DNA of 64,000 bases from Phocoena phocoena (taxonomy: Eukaryota; Chordata; Mammalia; Artiodactyla; Phocoenidae): contig NW_027077448.1 in assembly GCF_963924675.1 (NCBI RefSeq), positions 186,001 to 250,000 of the forward strand, read 5' to 3'. Each line of letters begins with the position of its first letter. The stretch's first letter is position 1. The notes beneath the pieces were generated by a model, which was not told the origin of the DNA, did no database searches, and saw only the letters and a program-made list of their open reading frames with translations. Both the position numbers and the translations under genes were made by a program. Shown here piece by piece: positions 50,383 through 62,619 of this stretch.

Positions 50383-52058
50383 CCAAGCAAGCCTGTAAAG
50401 GAAATCTGCACTACAATGAAATCTCACTGCCCCCCCGGGCAAAAGGGCCATCTGAAAAAAGTGTAAAATCCAGAAAGGTAGGACAGGATATGGAGAACAG
50501 GGAGCCTTGTTATGCTGATTGGCAGGATGTAAATTGCCAGCAGCCACCCTGGAGCAGTGTATGGTGTTTCCTGAAACACGTAAGAAACAAAGCAACACAG
50601 CCTATGGCACTTCCACTTATGGTCCTATAGCTTACAGAAATTAAAATCAAAAACAGACAGCCACCCAAATATTTGGGACGCCTGTGTTCACAAGAAGCTC
50701 GTCTACAGTATCAGGTAAATATCCCAGAAAGCAAAAAATGGATAAAGAAGTTGTGGCACATACATACAATGCAATATCACTCAGCAATGAAATCTGTGTC
50801 ATCAGGCCCGTAGCGGCATAGTAAGTGGATGCAGGTACGGTGATTCTACGTGACCTACGTCACACAGAAAAAGAAACATCATAAGATATCACTAATACAC
50901 GGAATGTAAACTTGACTACACATGAACTGAATTACAAAACAGAACAGGGTCTCAAATTTAGAAAACTGACTAGTGCTTGCTTATGGAGAAAGGTGCCTTG
51001 GGGTGCTGCATAAAACCAGAGACTGAAATTAGCACAGATAACTTTCCATAGGCCAAATATGTAATAGACAAGACCTACTCCTTGCTCAACGAAATGGACC
51101 CAACACCACATATTCAACGCCTAAGAATATACCTGACTAGGAATAATCTTAAAACCCATGGAAATATATGTCTCCGTAAGAGAATCAAGCGTGTGTACAG
51201 TGGCCGAAACGCAGCAGTGAAAATCCGATAAATCCCATTATCAAAATAAATTTAGAAAACAAAACACAAAGACAGTGAAATAGAGAGCAATTCTTAAATA
51301 ATTCACTCAGGGCATGTGATGCAACCGGGATTGACCACATCTACACCCAGAGCTGGTTGAGACATAAGGCTGGACACTTCAACCTGATAGCATTGGTGAG
51401 TTTCGGTGAGCAAATGCAGACCCTTTGAAGTCATACTGCATGGTACCCATTCCATAGGTCCCAACTCTCCAGGTTCAAGGGATTCTTCCTCCAGCTAAAA
51501 CATGCATGGGAAACCCAGAGTATCGTCCACCGTGTGATTGGGAAACGATTTAAAATGCATCTCAGTTTTCGTATCCTGGTCCTCGGGTTCACCATTCCGG
51601 ATGCTTTACTAACACTCTCCCCGCTTGGAGAGTCAGTGCCTTTAACCTCCTGTTTGGCACAGCTTGCAATTTCTGTGCAAGATGAACAGGAATAGGGAGA
51701 ACCAATGAGAGACTAGCTGTAGGTGTCTGCACGGGCAAATGTAACGTTCATTGCCCACCAGGAAGAGGAATTAAACAAAGGCTCAGCGTGCCCTGCTGAA
51801 AACAGATTAGGGCCTGAAGCAATCCTTTGGTTTTGTGTCCAGCTCACAAGAAAGCGTGTTGAAGAAAGGAGCTCAGGGGCACTGTAATTCACAAACCTGC
51901 AGAGTTATAAATGACAGCTCTCCTCCAAAAATATATTGAAGTAAGCCTGCGAAGGGGACTTGAAAGCGGGGCAGAATTTCAGGAAAACGATTGCAGGTGG
52001 TAGACTGGAATTGCCCTGAAAGCATAGGAAAAGAGGCAGAACATCGACAATGAAGCAC

Positions 52059-52130
52059 TTGGCCAAAAAGGGCGTATGCGTTTTTTCCTGAATATATTCA
52101 GGAAAAAACGCATACGCCCTTTTTGGCCAA
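52059..52130. mobile_element. Array palindrome 24, perfect (F type)
   Basis: All 72 bases are self-complementary. Confidence 0.85.
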
Positions 52131-53805
52131 CCAAGCAAGCCTGTAAAGGAAATCTGCACAACAATGAAGTCTCACTGCCCCCTGGGCAAAAGAGCCATCT
52201 GAAAAAAGTGTAAAATCCAGAAAGGTAGGACAGGATATGGAGAACAGGGAGCCTTGTTATGCTGATTGGCAGGATGTAAATTGCCAGCAGCCACCCTGGA
52301 GAAGTGTATGGTGTTTCCTGAAACACGTAAGAAACAAAGCAACACAGCCTATGGCACTTCCACTTATGGTCCTATAGCTTACGGAAATTAAAATCGAAAA
52401 CAGACAGCCACCCCAATATTTGGGACGGCTGTGTTCACAAGAAGCTCGTCTACAGTATCAGGTAAATATCCCAGAAAGCAAAAAATGGATAAAGAAGTTG
52501 TGGCACGTACGTACAATGCAATATCACTCAGCAATGAAATCTGCGTCATCAGGCCCTTAGCGGCATAGTGAGTGGATGCAGGTACGGTGATTCTACGTGA
52601 ACTACGTCACACAGAAAAAGAAACATCATAAGATATCACTAATACACGGAATGTAAACTTGACTACACATGAACTGAATTACAAAACAGAACAGGGTGTC
52701 AAATTTAGAAAACCAACTAGTGCTTGCTTATGGGGAAAGGTGGCTTGGGGTGCTTCATAAAATCAGAGGCTGAAATTAGCACAGATAACTTTCCATAAGC
52801 CAAATATGTAATAGACAAGACCTACTCCTTGCTCAACGAAATGGACCCAACACCACATATTCAACGCCTAGGAATATACCTGACTAGGAAGAATCTTAAA
52901 ACCCATGGAAATATATGTCTCCGTAAGAGAATCAAGCGTGTGTACAGCGGTCGAAACGCAGCAGTGAAAATCCGAAACATCCCATTATCAAAATAAATTT
53001 CGAAAACAAAACACAAAGACAGTGAAATAGAGACCAATACTTAAATAATTCACTCAGGGCATGTGATGCAACCGGGATTGACCACATCTACACCCAGAGC
53101 TGGTTGAGACATAAGGCTGGACACTTCAGGCTGATAGCATTGGTGTGTTTCGGTGAGCAAATACAGACCCTTTGAAGTCATACTGCATGGTACCCATTCC
53201 ATGGGTCCCAACTCTTCAGGTTCAAGTCATTCTTCCTCCAGCTAAAACGTGCATGGGAAACACAGAGTATCGTCTACCGTGTGATTGGGAAACGATTTAA
53301 AATGCATCTCAGTTTTCGAATCCTGGTCCTCGGGTTCACCATTCCAGATGCTTTACTAACACTCTCCCCGCATGGAGAGTCAGTGCCTTTAACCTCCTCT
53401 TTTGCACAGCTTGCAATTTCTGTGCAAGATGAACAGGAATAGGGAGAACCAATGAGAGACTAGCTGTAGGTGTCTGCACGGGCAAATGTAACGCTCATTG
53501 CCCACCAGGAAGAGGAATTAACCAAAGGCTCAACGTGCCCTGCTGGAAACAGATTAGGGCCTGAAGCAATGCTGCGGTTTTGTGCCCAGCTCACAAGAAA
53601 GCGAGTTGAAGAAAGGAGCTCAGGGGCACTGTAATTCACAAACCTGCAGAGTTATAAATGACAGCTATCCTCCAAAAATATATTGAAGTAAGCCTGCGAA
53701 GGGGACTTGAAAGCGGGGCAGAATTTCAGGAAAACGATTGCAGGGGGTAGACTGGAATTGCCCTGAAAGCATAGGAAAAGAGGCAGAACGTCGACAGTGA
53801 TGCAC

Positions 53806-53877
53806 TTGGCCAAAAAGGGCGTATGCGTTTTTCCCTGAATATATTCAGGAAAAAACGCATACGCCCTTTTTGGCCAA
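53806..53877. mobile_element. Array palindrome 25 (D type)
   Basis: Same TTTTTCCCTG change as palindromes 21 and 23. Confidence 0.8.
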
Positions 53878-55553
53878 CCAAGCAAGCCTGTAAAGGAAAT
53901 CTGCACTACAATGAAATCTCACTGCCCCCCCGGGCAAAAGGGCCATCTGAAAAAAGTGTAAAATCCAGAAAGGTAGGACAGGATATGGAGAACAGGGAGC
54001 CTTGTTATGCTGATTGGCAGGATGTAAATTGCCAGCAGCCACCCTGGAGCAGTGTATGGTGTTTCCTGAAACACGTAAGAAACAAAGCAACACAGCCTAT
54101 GGCACTTCCACTTATGGTCCTATAGCTTACAGAAATTAAAATCAAAAACAGACAGCCACCCAAATATTTGGGACGCCTGTGTTCACAAGAAGCTCGTCTA
54201 CAGTATCAGGTAAATATCCCAGAAAGCAAAAAATGGATAAAGAAGTTGTGGCACGTACGTACAATGCAATATCACTCAGCAATGAAATCTGTGTCATCAG
54301 GCCCGTAGCGGCATAGTAAGTGGATGCAGGTACGGTGATTCTACGTGAACTACGTCACACAGAAAAAGAAACATCATAAGATATCACTAATACACGGAAT
54401 GTAAACTTGACTACACATGAACTGAATTACAAAACAGAACAGGGTCTCAAATTTAGAAAACTGACTAGTGCTTGCTTATGGAGAAAGGTGCCTTGGGGTG
54501 CTGCATAAAACCAGAGACTGAAATTAGCACAGATAACTTTCCATAGGCCAAATATGTAATAGACAAGACCTACTCCTTGCTCAACGAAATGGACCCCACA
54601 CCACATATTCAACGCCTAAGTATATACCTGACTAGGAATAATCTTAAAACCCATGGAAATATATGTCTCCGTAAGAGAATCAAGCGTGTGTACAGCGGCC
54701 GAAACGCAGCAGTGAAAATCCGATAAATCCCATTATCAAAATAAATTTCGAAAACAAAACAAAAAGACAGTGAAATAGAGAGCAATTCTTAAATAATTCA
54801 CTCAGGGCATGTGATGCAACCGGGATTTACCACATCTACACCCAGAGCTGGTTGAGACATAAGGCTGGAAACTTCAGGCTGATAGCACTGGTGAGTTTCG
54901 GTGAGCAAATGCAGACCCTTTGAAGTCATACTGCATGGTACCCATTCCATGGGTCCCAACTCTCCAGGTTCAAGGCATTCTTCCTCCAGCTAAAACATGC
55001 ATGGGAAACCCAGAGTATGGTCCACCGTGTGATTGGGAAACGATTTAAAATGCATCTCAGTTTTCGTATCCTGGTCCTCGCGTTCACCATTCCAGATGCT
55101 TTACTAACACTCTCCCCACTTGGAGAGTCAGTGCCTTTAACCTCCTGTTTGGCACAGCTTGCCATTTCTGTGCAAGATGAACAGGAATAGGGAGAACCAA
55201 TGAGAGACAAGCTGTAGGTGTCTGCACGGGCAAATGTAACGCTCATTGCCCACCAGGAAGAGGAATTAAACAAAGGCTCAGTGTGCCCTGCTGGAAACAG
55301 ATTAGGGCCTGAAGCAATCCTGCGGTTTTGTGCCCAGCTCACAAGAAAGCGAATTGAAGAAAGGAGCTCAGGGGCACTGTACTTCACAAACCTGCAGAGT
55401 TATAAATGACAGCTATCCTCCAAAAATATATTGAAGTAAGCCTGCGAAGGGGACTTGAAAGCGGGGCTGAATTTCAGGAAAACGATTGCAGGGGGTAGAC
55501 AGGAATTGCCCTGAAAGCATAGGAAAAGAGGCACAACGTCGACAATGATGCAC

Positions 55554-55625
55554 TTGGCCAAAAAGGGCGTATGCGTTTTTTCCTGAATATATTCAGGAAA
55601 AAACGCATACGCCCTTTTTGGCCAA
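55554..55625. mobile_element. Array palindrome 26, perfect (E type)
   Basis: All 72 bases are self-complementary; same unit type as palindrome 22, 6991 bp upstream. Confidence 0.85.
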
Positions 55626-57302
55626 CCAAGCAAGCCTGTAAAGGAAATCTGCACTACAATGAAATCTCACTGCCCCCCTGGGCAAAAGGGCCATCTGAAA
55701 AAAGTGTAAAATCCAGAAAGGTAGGACAGGATATGGAGAACAGGGAGCCTTGTTATGCTGATTGGCAGGATGTAAATTGCCAGCAGCCACCCTGGAGCAG
55801 TGTATGGTGTTTCCTGAAACACTTAAGAAACAAAGCAACACAGCCTATAGCACTTCCACTTATGGTCCTATAGCTTACAGAAATTAAAATCAAATACAGA
55901 CAGCCACCCCAATATTTGGGACGGCTGTGTTCACAAGAAGCTCGTCTACAGTATCAGGTAAATATCCCAGAAAGCAAAAAATGGATAAAGAAGTTGTGGC
56001 ACGTACGTACAATGCAATATCACTCAGCAATGAAATCTGTGTCATCAGGCCCGTAGCGGCATAGCGAGTGGATGCAGGTACGGTGATTCTACGCGAACTA
56101 CGTCACACAGAAAAAGAAACATCATAAGATATCACTAATACACGGAATGTATACTTGACTACACATGAACTGAATTACAAAACAGAACAGGGTCTCAAAT
56201 TTAGAAAACCGACTAGTGCTTGCTTATGGAATAAAGGTGCGTTGGGGTGCTGCATAAAACCAGAGACTGAAATTAGCACAGATAACTTTCCATAAGCCAA
56301 ATATGTAATAGACAAGACCTACTCCTTGCTCAAAGAAATGGACCCAACACCACATATTCAACGCCTAGGAATATACCTGACTAGGAAGAATCTTAAAACC
56401 CATGGAAATATATGTCTCCATAAGAGAATCAAGCGTGTGTACAGCGGCCGAAACGCAGCAGTGAAAATCCGATAAATCCCATTATCAAAATAAATTTCGA
56501 AAACAAAACAAAAAGACAGTGAAATAGAGAGCAATTCTTAAATAATTCACTCAGGGCATGTGATGCAACCGGGATTGACCACATCTACACCCAGAGCTGG
56601 TTGAGACATAAGGCTGGACACTTCAGGCTGATAGCATTGGTGAGTTTCGGTGAGCAAATGCAGACCCTTTGAAGTCATACTGCATGGTACCCACTCCATG
56701 GGTCCCAACTCTCCAGGATCAAGGGATTCTTCCTCCAGCTAAAACATGCATGGGAAACACAGAGTATCGTCCACCGTGTGATTGGGAAATGATTTAAAAT
56801 GCATCTCAGTTTTCGTATCCTGGTCCTCGGGTTCAACATTCCAGATGCTTTACTAACACTCTCCGCGCTTGGAGAGTCAGTGCCTTTAACCTCCTGTTTG
56901 GCACAGCTTGCCATTTCTGTGCAAGATGAACAGGAATAGGGAAAACCAATGAGAGACTAGCTGTAGGTGTCTGCACGGGCAAATGTAACGCTCATTGCCC
57001 ACCAGGAAGAGGAATTAAACAAAGGCTCAGTGTGCCCTGCTGGAAACAGATTAGGGCATGAAACAATCCTGCGGTTTTGTGCCCAGCTCACAAGAAAGCG
57101 AGTTGAAGAAAGGAGCTCAGGGGCACTGTACTTCACAAACCTGCAGAGTTATAAATGACAGCTATCCTCCAAAAATATATTGAAGTAAGCCTGCGAAGAG
57201 GACTTGAAAGCGGGGCAGAGTTTCAGGAAAACGATTGCAGGGGGTAGACTGGAATTGCCCTGAAAGCATAGGAAAAGAGGCACAACGTCGACAATGATGC
57301 AC

Positions 57303-57374
57303 TTGGCCAAAAAGGGCGTATGCGTTTTTTCCTGAATATATTCAGGAAAAAACGCATACGCCCTTTTTGGCCAA
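57303..57374. mobile_element. Array palindrome 27, perfect
   Basis: All 72 bases are self-complementary. Confidence 0.85.
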
Positions 57375-59050
57375 CCAAGCAAGCCTGTAAAGGAAATCTG
57401 CACTACAATGAAATCTCACTGCCCCCCCGGGCAAAAGGGCCATCTGAAAAAAGTGTAAAATCCAGAAAGGTAGGACAGGATATGGAGAACAGGGAGCCTT
57501 GTTATGCTGATTGGCAGGATGTAAATTGCCAGCAGCCACCCTGGAGAAGTGTATGGTGTTTCCTGAAACACGTAAGAAACAAAGCAACACAGCCTATGGC
57601 ACTTCCACTTATGGTCCTATAGCTTACGGAAATTAAAATCAAAAACAGACAGCCACCCCAATATTTGGGACGGCTGTGTTCACAAGAAGCTCGTCTACAG
57701 TATCAAGTAAATATCCCAGAAAGCAAAAAATGGATAAAGAAGTTGTGGCACGTACGTACAATGCAATATCACTCAGCAATGAAATCTGTGTCATCAGGCC
57801 CTTAGCGGCATAGTGAGTGGATGCAGGTACGGTGATTCTACGTGAACTACGTCACACAGAAAAAGAAACATCATAAGATATCACTAATACACGGAATGTA
57901 AACTTGACTACACATGAACTGAATTACAAAAAAGAACAGGGTCTCAAATTTAGAAAAAAAACTAGTGCTTGCTTATGGGGAAAGGTGCCTTGGGGTGCTG
58001 CATAAAACCAGAGACTGAAATTAGCACAGATAACTTTCCATAAGCCAAATATGTAATAGACAAGACCTACTCCTTGCTCAACGAAATGGACCCAACACCA
58101 CATATTCAACGCCTAGGAATATACCTGACTAGGAAGAATCTTAAAACCCATGGATATATATGTCTCCGTAAGAGAATCAAGCGTGTGTACAGCGGCCGAA
58201 ACGCAGCAGTGAAAATCCGATAAATCCCATTATCAAAATAAATTTCGAAAACAAAACACAAAGACAGTGAAATAGAGAGCAATTCTTAAATAATTCACTC
58301 AGGGCATGTGATGCAACCGGGATTGACCACATCTACACCCAGAGCTGGTTGAGACATAAGGCTGGACACTTCAGGCTGATAGCATTGGTGAGTTTTGGTG
58401 AGCAAATGCAGACCCTTTGAAGTCATACTGCATGGTACCCATTCCATGGGTCCCAACTCTCCAGGTTCAAGGGATTCTTCCTCCAGCTAAAACATGCATG
58501 GGAAACCCAGAGTATGGTCCACCGTGTGATTGGGAAACGATTTAAAATGCATCTCAGTTTTCGTATCCTGGTCCTCGGGTTCACCATTCCAGATGCTTTA
58601 CTAACACTCTCCCCGCTTGGAGAGTCAGTGCCTTTAACCTCCTGTTTGGCACAGCTTGCAATTTCTGTGCAAGATGAACAGGAATAGGGAGAACCAATGA
58701 GAGACTAGCTGTAGGTGTCTGCACGGGCAAATGTAACGCTCATTTCCCACCAGGAATAGGAATTATCCAAAGGATCACTGTGCCCTGCCGGAAACAGATT
58801 AGGGCCTGAAGCAATCCTGCGGTTTTGTTCCCAGCTCACAAGAAAGCGAGTTGAAGAAAGGAGCTCAGGGGCACTGTACTTCACAAACCTGCAGAGTTAT
58901 AAATGACAGCTATCCTCCAAAAATATATTGAAGTAAGCCTTCGAAGAGGACTTGAAAGCGGGGCAGAGTTTCAGGAAAACGATTGCAGGGGGTAGACTGG
59001 AATTGCCCTGAAAGCATAGGAAAAGAGGCACAACGTCGACAATGATGCAC

Positions 59051-59122
59051 TTGGCCAAAAAGGGCGTATGCGTTTTTTCCTGAATATATTCAGGAAAAAA
59101 CGCATACGCCCTTTTTGGCCAA
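59051..59122. mobile_element. Array palindrome 28, perfect
   Basis: All 72 bases are self-complementary; followed by the longest C-run of the array (nine C near 59170). Confidence 0.85.
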
Positions 59123-60800
59123 CCAAGCAAGCCTGTAAAGGAAATCTGCACTACAATGAAATCTCACTGCCCCCCCCCGGGCAAAAGGGCCATCTGAAAA
59201 AAGTGTAACATCCAGAAAGGTAGGACAGGATATGGAGAACAGGGAGCCTTGTTATGCTGATTGGCAGGATGTAAATTGCCAGCAGCCACCCTGGAGAAAT
59301 GTATGGTGTTTCCTGAAACACGTAAGAAACAAAGCAACACAGCCTATGGCACTTCCACTTATGGTCCTATAGCTTACGGAAATTAAAATCAAAAACAGAC
59401 AGCCACCCCAATATTTGGGACGGCTGTGTTCACAAGAAGCTCGTCTAGATTATCAGGTAAATATCCCAGAAAGCAAAAAATGGATAAAGAAGTTGTGGCA
59501 CGTACGTACAATGCAATATCACTCAGCAATGAAATCTGTGTCATCAGGCCTGTAGCGGCATAGTGAGTGGATGCAGGTACGGTGATTCTACGTGAACTAC
59601 GTCACACAGAAAAAGAAACATCATAAGATATCACTAATACACGGAATGTAAACTTGACTACACATGAACTGAATTACAAAACAGAACAGGGTCTCAAATT
59701 TAGAAAACCAACTAGTGCTTGCTTATGGGGAAAGGTGCCTTGGGGTGCTGCATAAAACCAGAGACTGAAATTAGCACAGATAACTTTCCATAAGCCAAAT
59801 ATATAATAGACAAGACCTACTCCTTGCTCAACGAATTGGACCCAACACCACATATTCAACGCCTAGGAATATACCTGACTAGGAAGAATCTTAAAACCCA
59901 TGGATATATATGTCTCCGTAAGAGAATCAAGCGTGTGTACAGCGGCCGAAACGCAGCAGTGAAAATCCGATAAATCCCATTATCAAAATAAATTTCGAAA
60001 ACAAAACACAAAGACAGTGAAATAGAGAGCAATTCTTAAATAATTCACTCAGGGCATGTGATGCAACTGGGATTGACCACATCTACACCCAGAGCTGGTT
60101 GAGACATAAGGCTGGACACTTCAGGCTGATAGCATTGGTGAGTTTTGGTGAGCAAATGCAGACCCTTTGAAGTCATACTGCATGGTACCCATTCCATGGG
60201 TCCCAACTCTCCAGGTTCAAGGGATTCTTCCTCCAGCTAAAACATGCATGGGAAACCCAGAGTATGGTCCACCGTGTGATTGGGAAACGATTTAAAATGC
60301 ATCTCAGTTTTCGTATCCTGGTCCTCGGGTTCACCATTCCAGATGCTTTACTAACACTCTCCCCGCTTGGAGAGTCAGTGCCTTTAACCTCCTGTTTGGC
60401 ACAGCTTGCAATTTCTGTGCAAGATGAACAGGAATAGGGAGAACCAATGAGAGACTAGCTGTAGGTGTCTGCACGGGCAAATGTAACGCACATTTCCCAC
60501 CAGGAAGAGGAATTATCCAAAGGATCACTGTGCCCTGCCGGAAAAAGATTAGGGCCTGAAGCAATCCTGCGGTTTTGTGCCCAGCTCACAAGAAAGCGAG
60601 TTGAAGAAAGGAGCTCAGGGGCACTGTAATTCACAAACCTGCAGAGTTATAAATGACAGCTATCCTCCAAAAATATATTGAAGTAAGCCTGCGAAGGGGA
60701 CTTGAAAGCGGGGCAGAGTTTCAGGAAAACCACTGCATGGGGTAGACTGGAATTGCCCTGAAAGCATAGGAAAAGAGGCACAACGTCGACAATGATGCAC

Positions 60801-60872
60801 TTGGCCAAAAAGGGCGTATGCGTTTTTTCCTGAATATATTCAGGAAAAAACGCATACGCCCTTTTTGGCCAA
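60801..60872. mobile_element. Array palindrome 29, perfect
   Basis: All 72 bases are self-complementary. Confidence 0.85.
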
Positions 60873-62547
60873 CCAAGCAAGCCTGTAAAGGAAATCTGCA
60901 CTACAATGAAGTCTCCCTGCCCCCCGGGCAAAAGGGCCATCTGAAAAAAGTGTAAAATCCAGAAAGGTAGGACAGGATATGGAGAACAGGGAGCCTTGTT
61001 ATGCTGATTGGCAGGATGTAAATTGCAAGCAGCCACCCTGGAGAAGTGTATGGTGTTTCCTGAAACACGTAAGAAACAAAGCAACACAGCCTATGGCACT
61101 TCCACTTATGATCCTATAGCTTACGGAAATTAAAATCAAAAACAGACAGCCACCCCAATATTTGGGACGGCTGTGTTCACAAGAAGCTCGTCTACAGTAT
61201 CAGGTAAATATCCCAGAAAGCAAAAAATGGATAAAGAAGTTGTGGCACGTACGTACAATGCAATATCACTCAGCAATGAAATCTGTGTCATCAGGCCCTT
61301 AGCGGCATAGTGAGTGGATGCAGGTACGGTGATTCTACGTGAACTACGTCACACAGAAAAAGAAACATCATAAGATATCACTAATACACGGAATGTAAAC
61401 TTGACTACACATGAACTGAATTACAAAAAAGAACAGGGTCTCAAATTTAGAAAACCAACTAGTGCTTGCTTATGGGGAAAGGTGCCTTGGGGTGCTGCAT
61501 AAAACCAGAGACTGAAATTAGCACAGATAACTTTCCATAAGCCAAATATATAATAGACAAGACCTACTCCTTGCTCAACGAATTGGACCCAACACCACAT
61601 ATTCAACGCCTAGGAATATACCTGACTAGGAAGAATCTTAAAACCCATGGATATATATGTCTCCGTAAGAGAATCAAGCGTGTGTACAGCGGCCGAAACG
61701 CAGCAGTGAAAATCCGATAAATCCCATTATCAAAATAAATTTCGAAAACAAAACACAAAGACAGTGAAATAGAGAGCAATTCTTAAATAATTCACTCAGG
61801 GCATGTGATGCAACTGGGATTGACCACATCTACACCCAGAGCTGGTTGAGACATAAGGCTGGACACTTCAGGCTGATAGCATTGGTGAGTTTTGGTGAGC
61901 AAATGCAGACCCTTTGAAGTCATACTGCATGGTACCCATTCCATGGGTCCCAACTCTCCAGGTTCAAGGGATTCTTCCTCCAGCTAAAACATGCATGGGA
62001 AACCCAGAGTATGGTCCACCGTGTGATTGGGAAACGATTTAAAATGCATCTCAGTTTTCGTATCCTGGTCCTCGGGTTCACCATTCCAGATGCTTTACTA
62101 ACACTCTCCCCGCTTGGAGAGTCAGTGCCTTTAACCTCCTGTTTGGCACAGCTTGCAATTTCTGTGCAAGATGAACAGGAATAGGGAGAACCAATGAGAG
62201 ACTAGCTGTAGGTGTCTGCACGGGCAAATGTAACGCACATTTCCCAACAGGAAGAGGAATTATCCAAAGGATCACTGTGCCCTGCCGGAAAAAGATTAGG
62301 GCCTGAAGCAATCCTGCGGTTTTGTGCCCAGCTCACAAGAAAGCGAGTTGAAGAAAGGAGCTCAGGGGCACTGTAATTCACAAACCTGCAGAGTTATAAA
62401 TGACAGCTATCCTCCAAAAATATATTGAAGTAAGCCTGCGAAGGGGACTTGAAAGCGGGGCAGAGTTTCAGGAAAACCACTGCATGGGGTAGACTGGAAT
62501 TGCCCTGAAAGCATAGGAAAAGAGGCACAACGTCGACAATGATGCAC

Positions 62548-62619
62548 TTGGCCAAAAAGGGCGTATGCGTTTTTTCCTGAATATATTCAGGAAAAAACGC
62601 ATACGCCCTTTTTGGCCAA
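62548..62619. mobile_element. Array palindrome 30, perfect
   Basis: All 72 bases are self-complementary; a base is missing just downstream (GTAAAGAAATCT for GTAAAGGAAATCT). Confidence 0.85.

Larger units (their letters stand above)
45900..56450 (+). repeat. Tetramer-like higher-order repeat (D-E-D-F), period 6991 bp
   Basis: D-type palindromes, with left arm CGTTTTTCCCTG, are at 46843, 50339 and 53834. E-type units, with GGGGCTGAATTTC and CCCCCCTGGGC, are at 48591 and 55582. An F unit is at 52087. D-to-D and E-to-E distances over one full cycle are 6991 bp. A marker block with GAAAATCCGAAACATCCC and GGTGTGTTTCGG sits before the D units at 50339 and 53834 but not before that at 46843. Confidence 0.75.
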
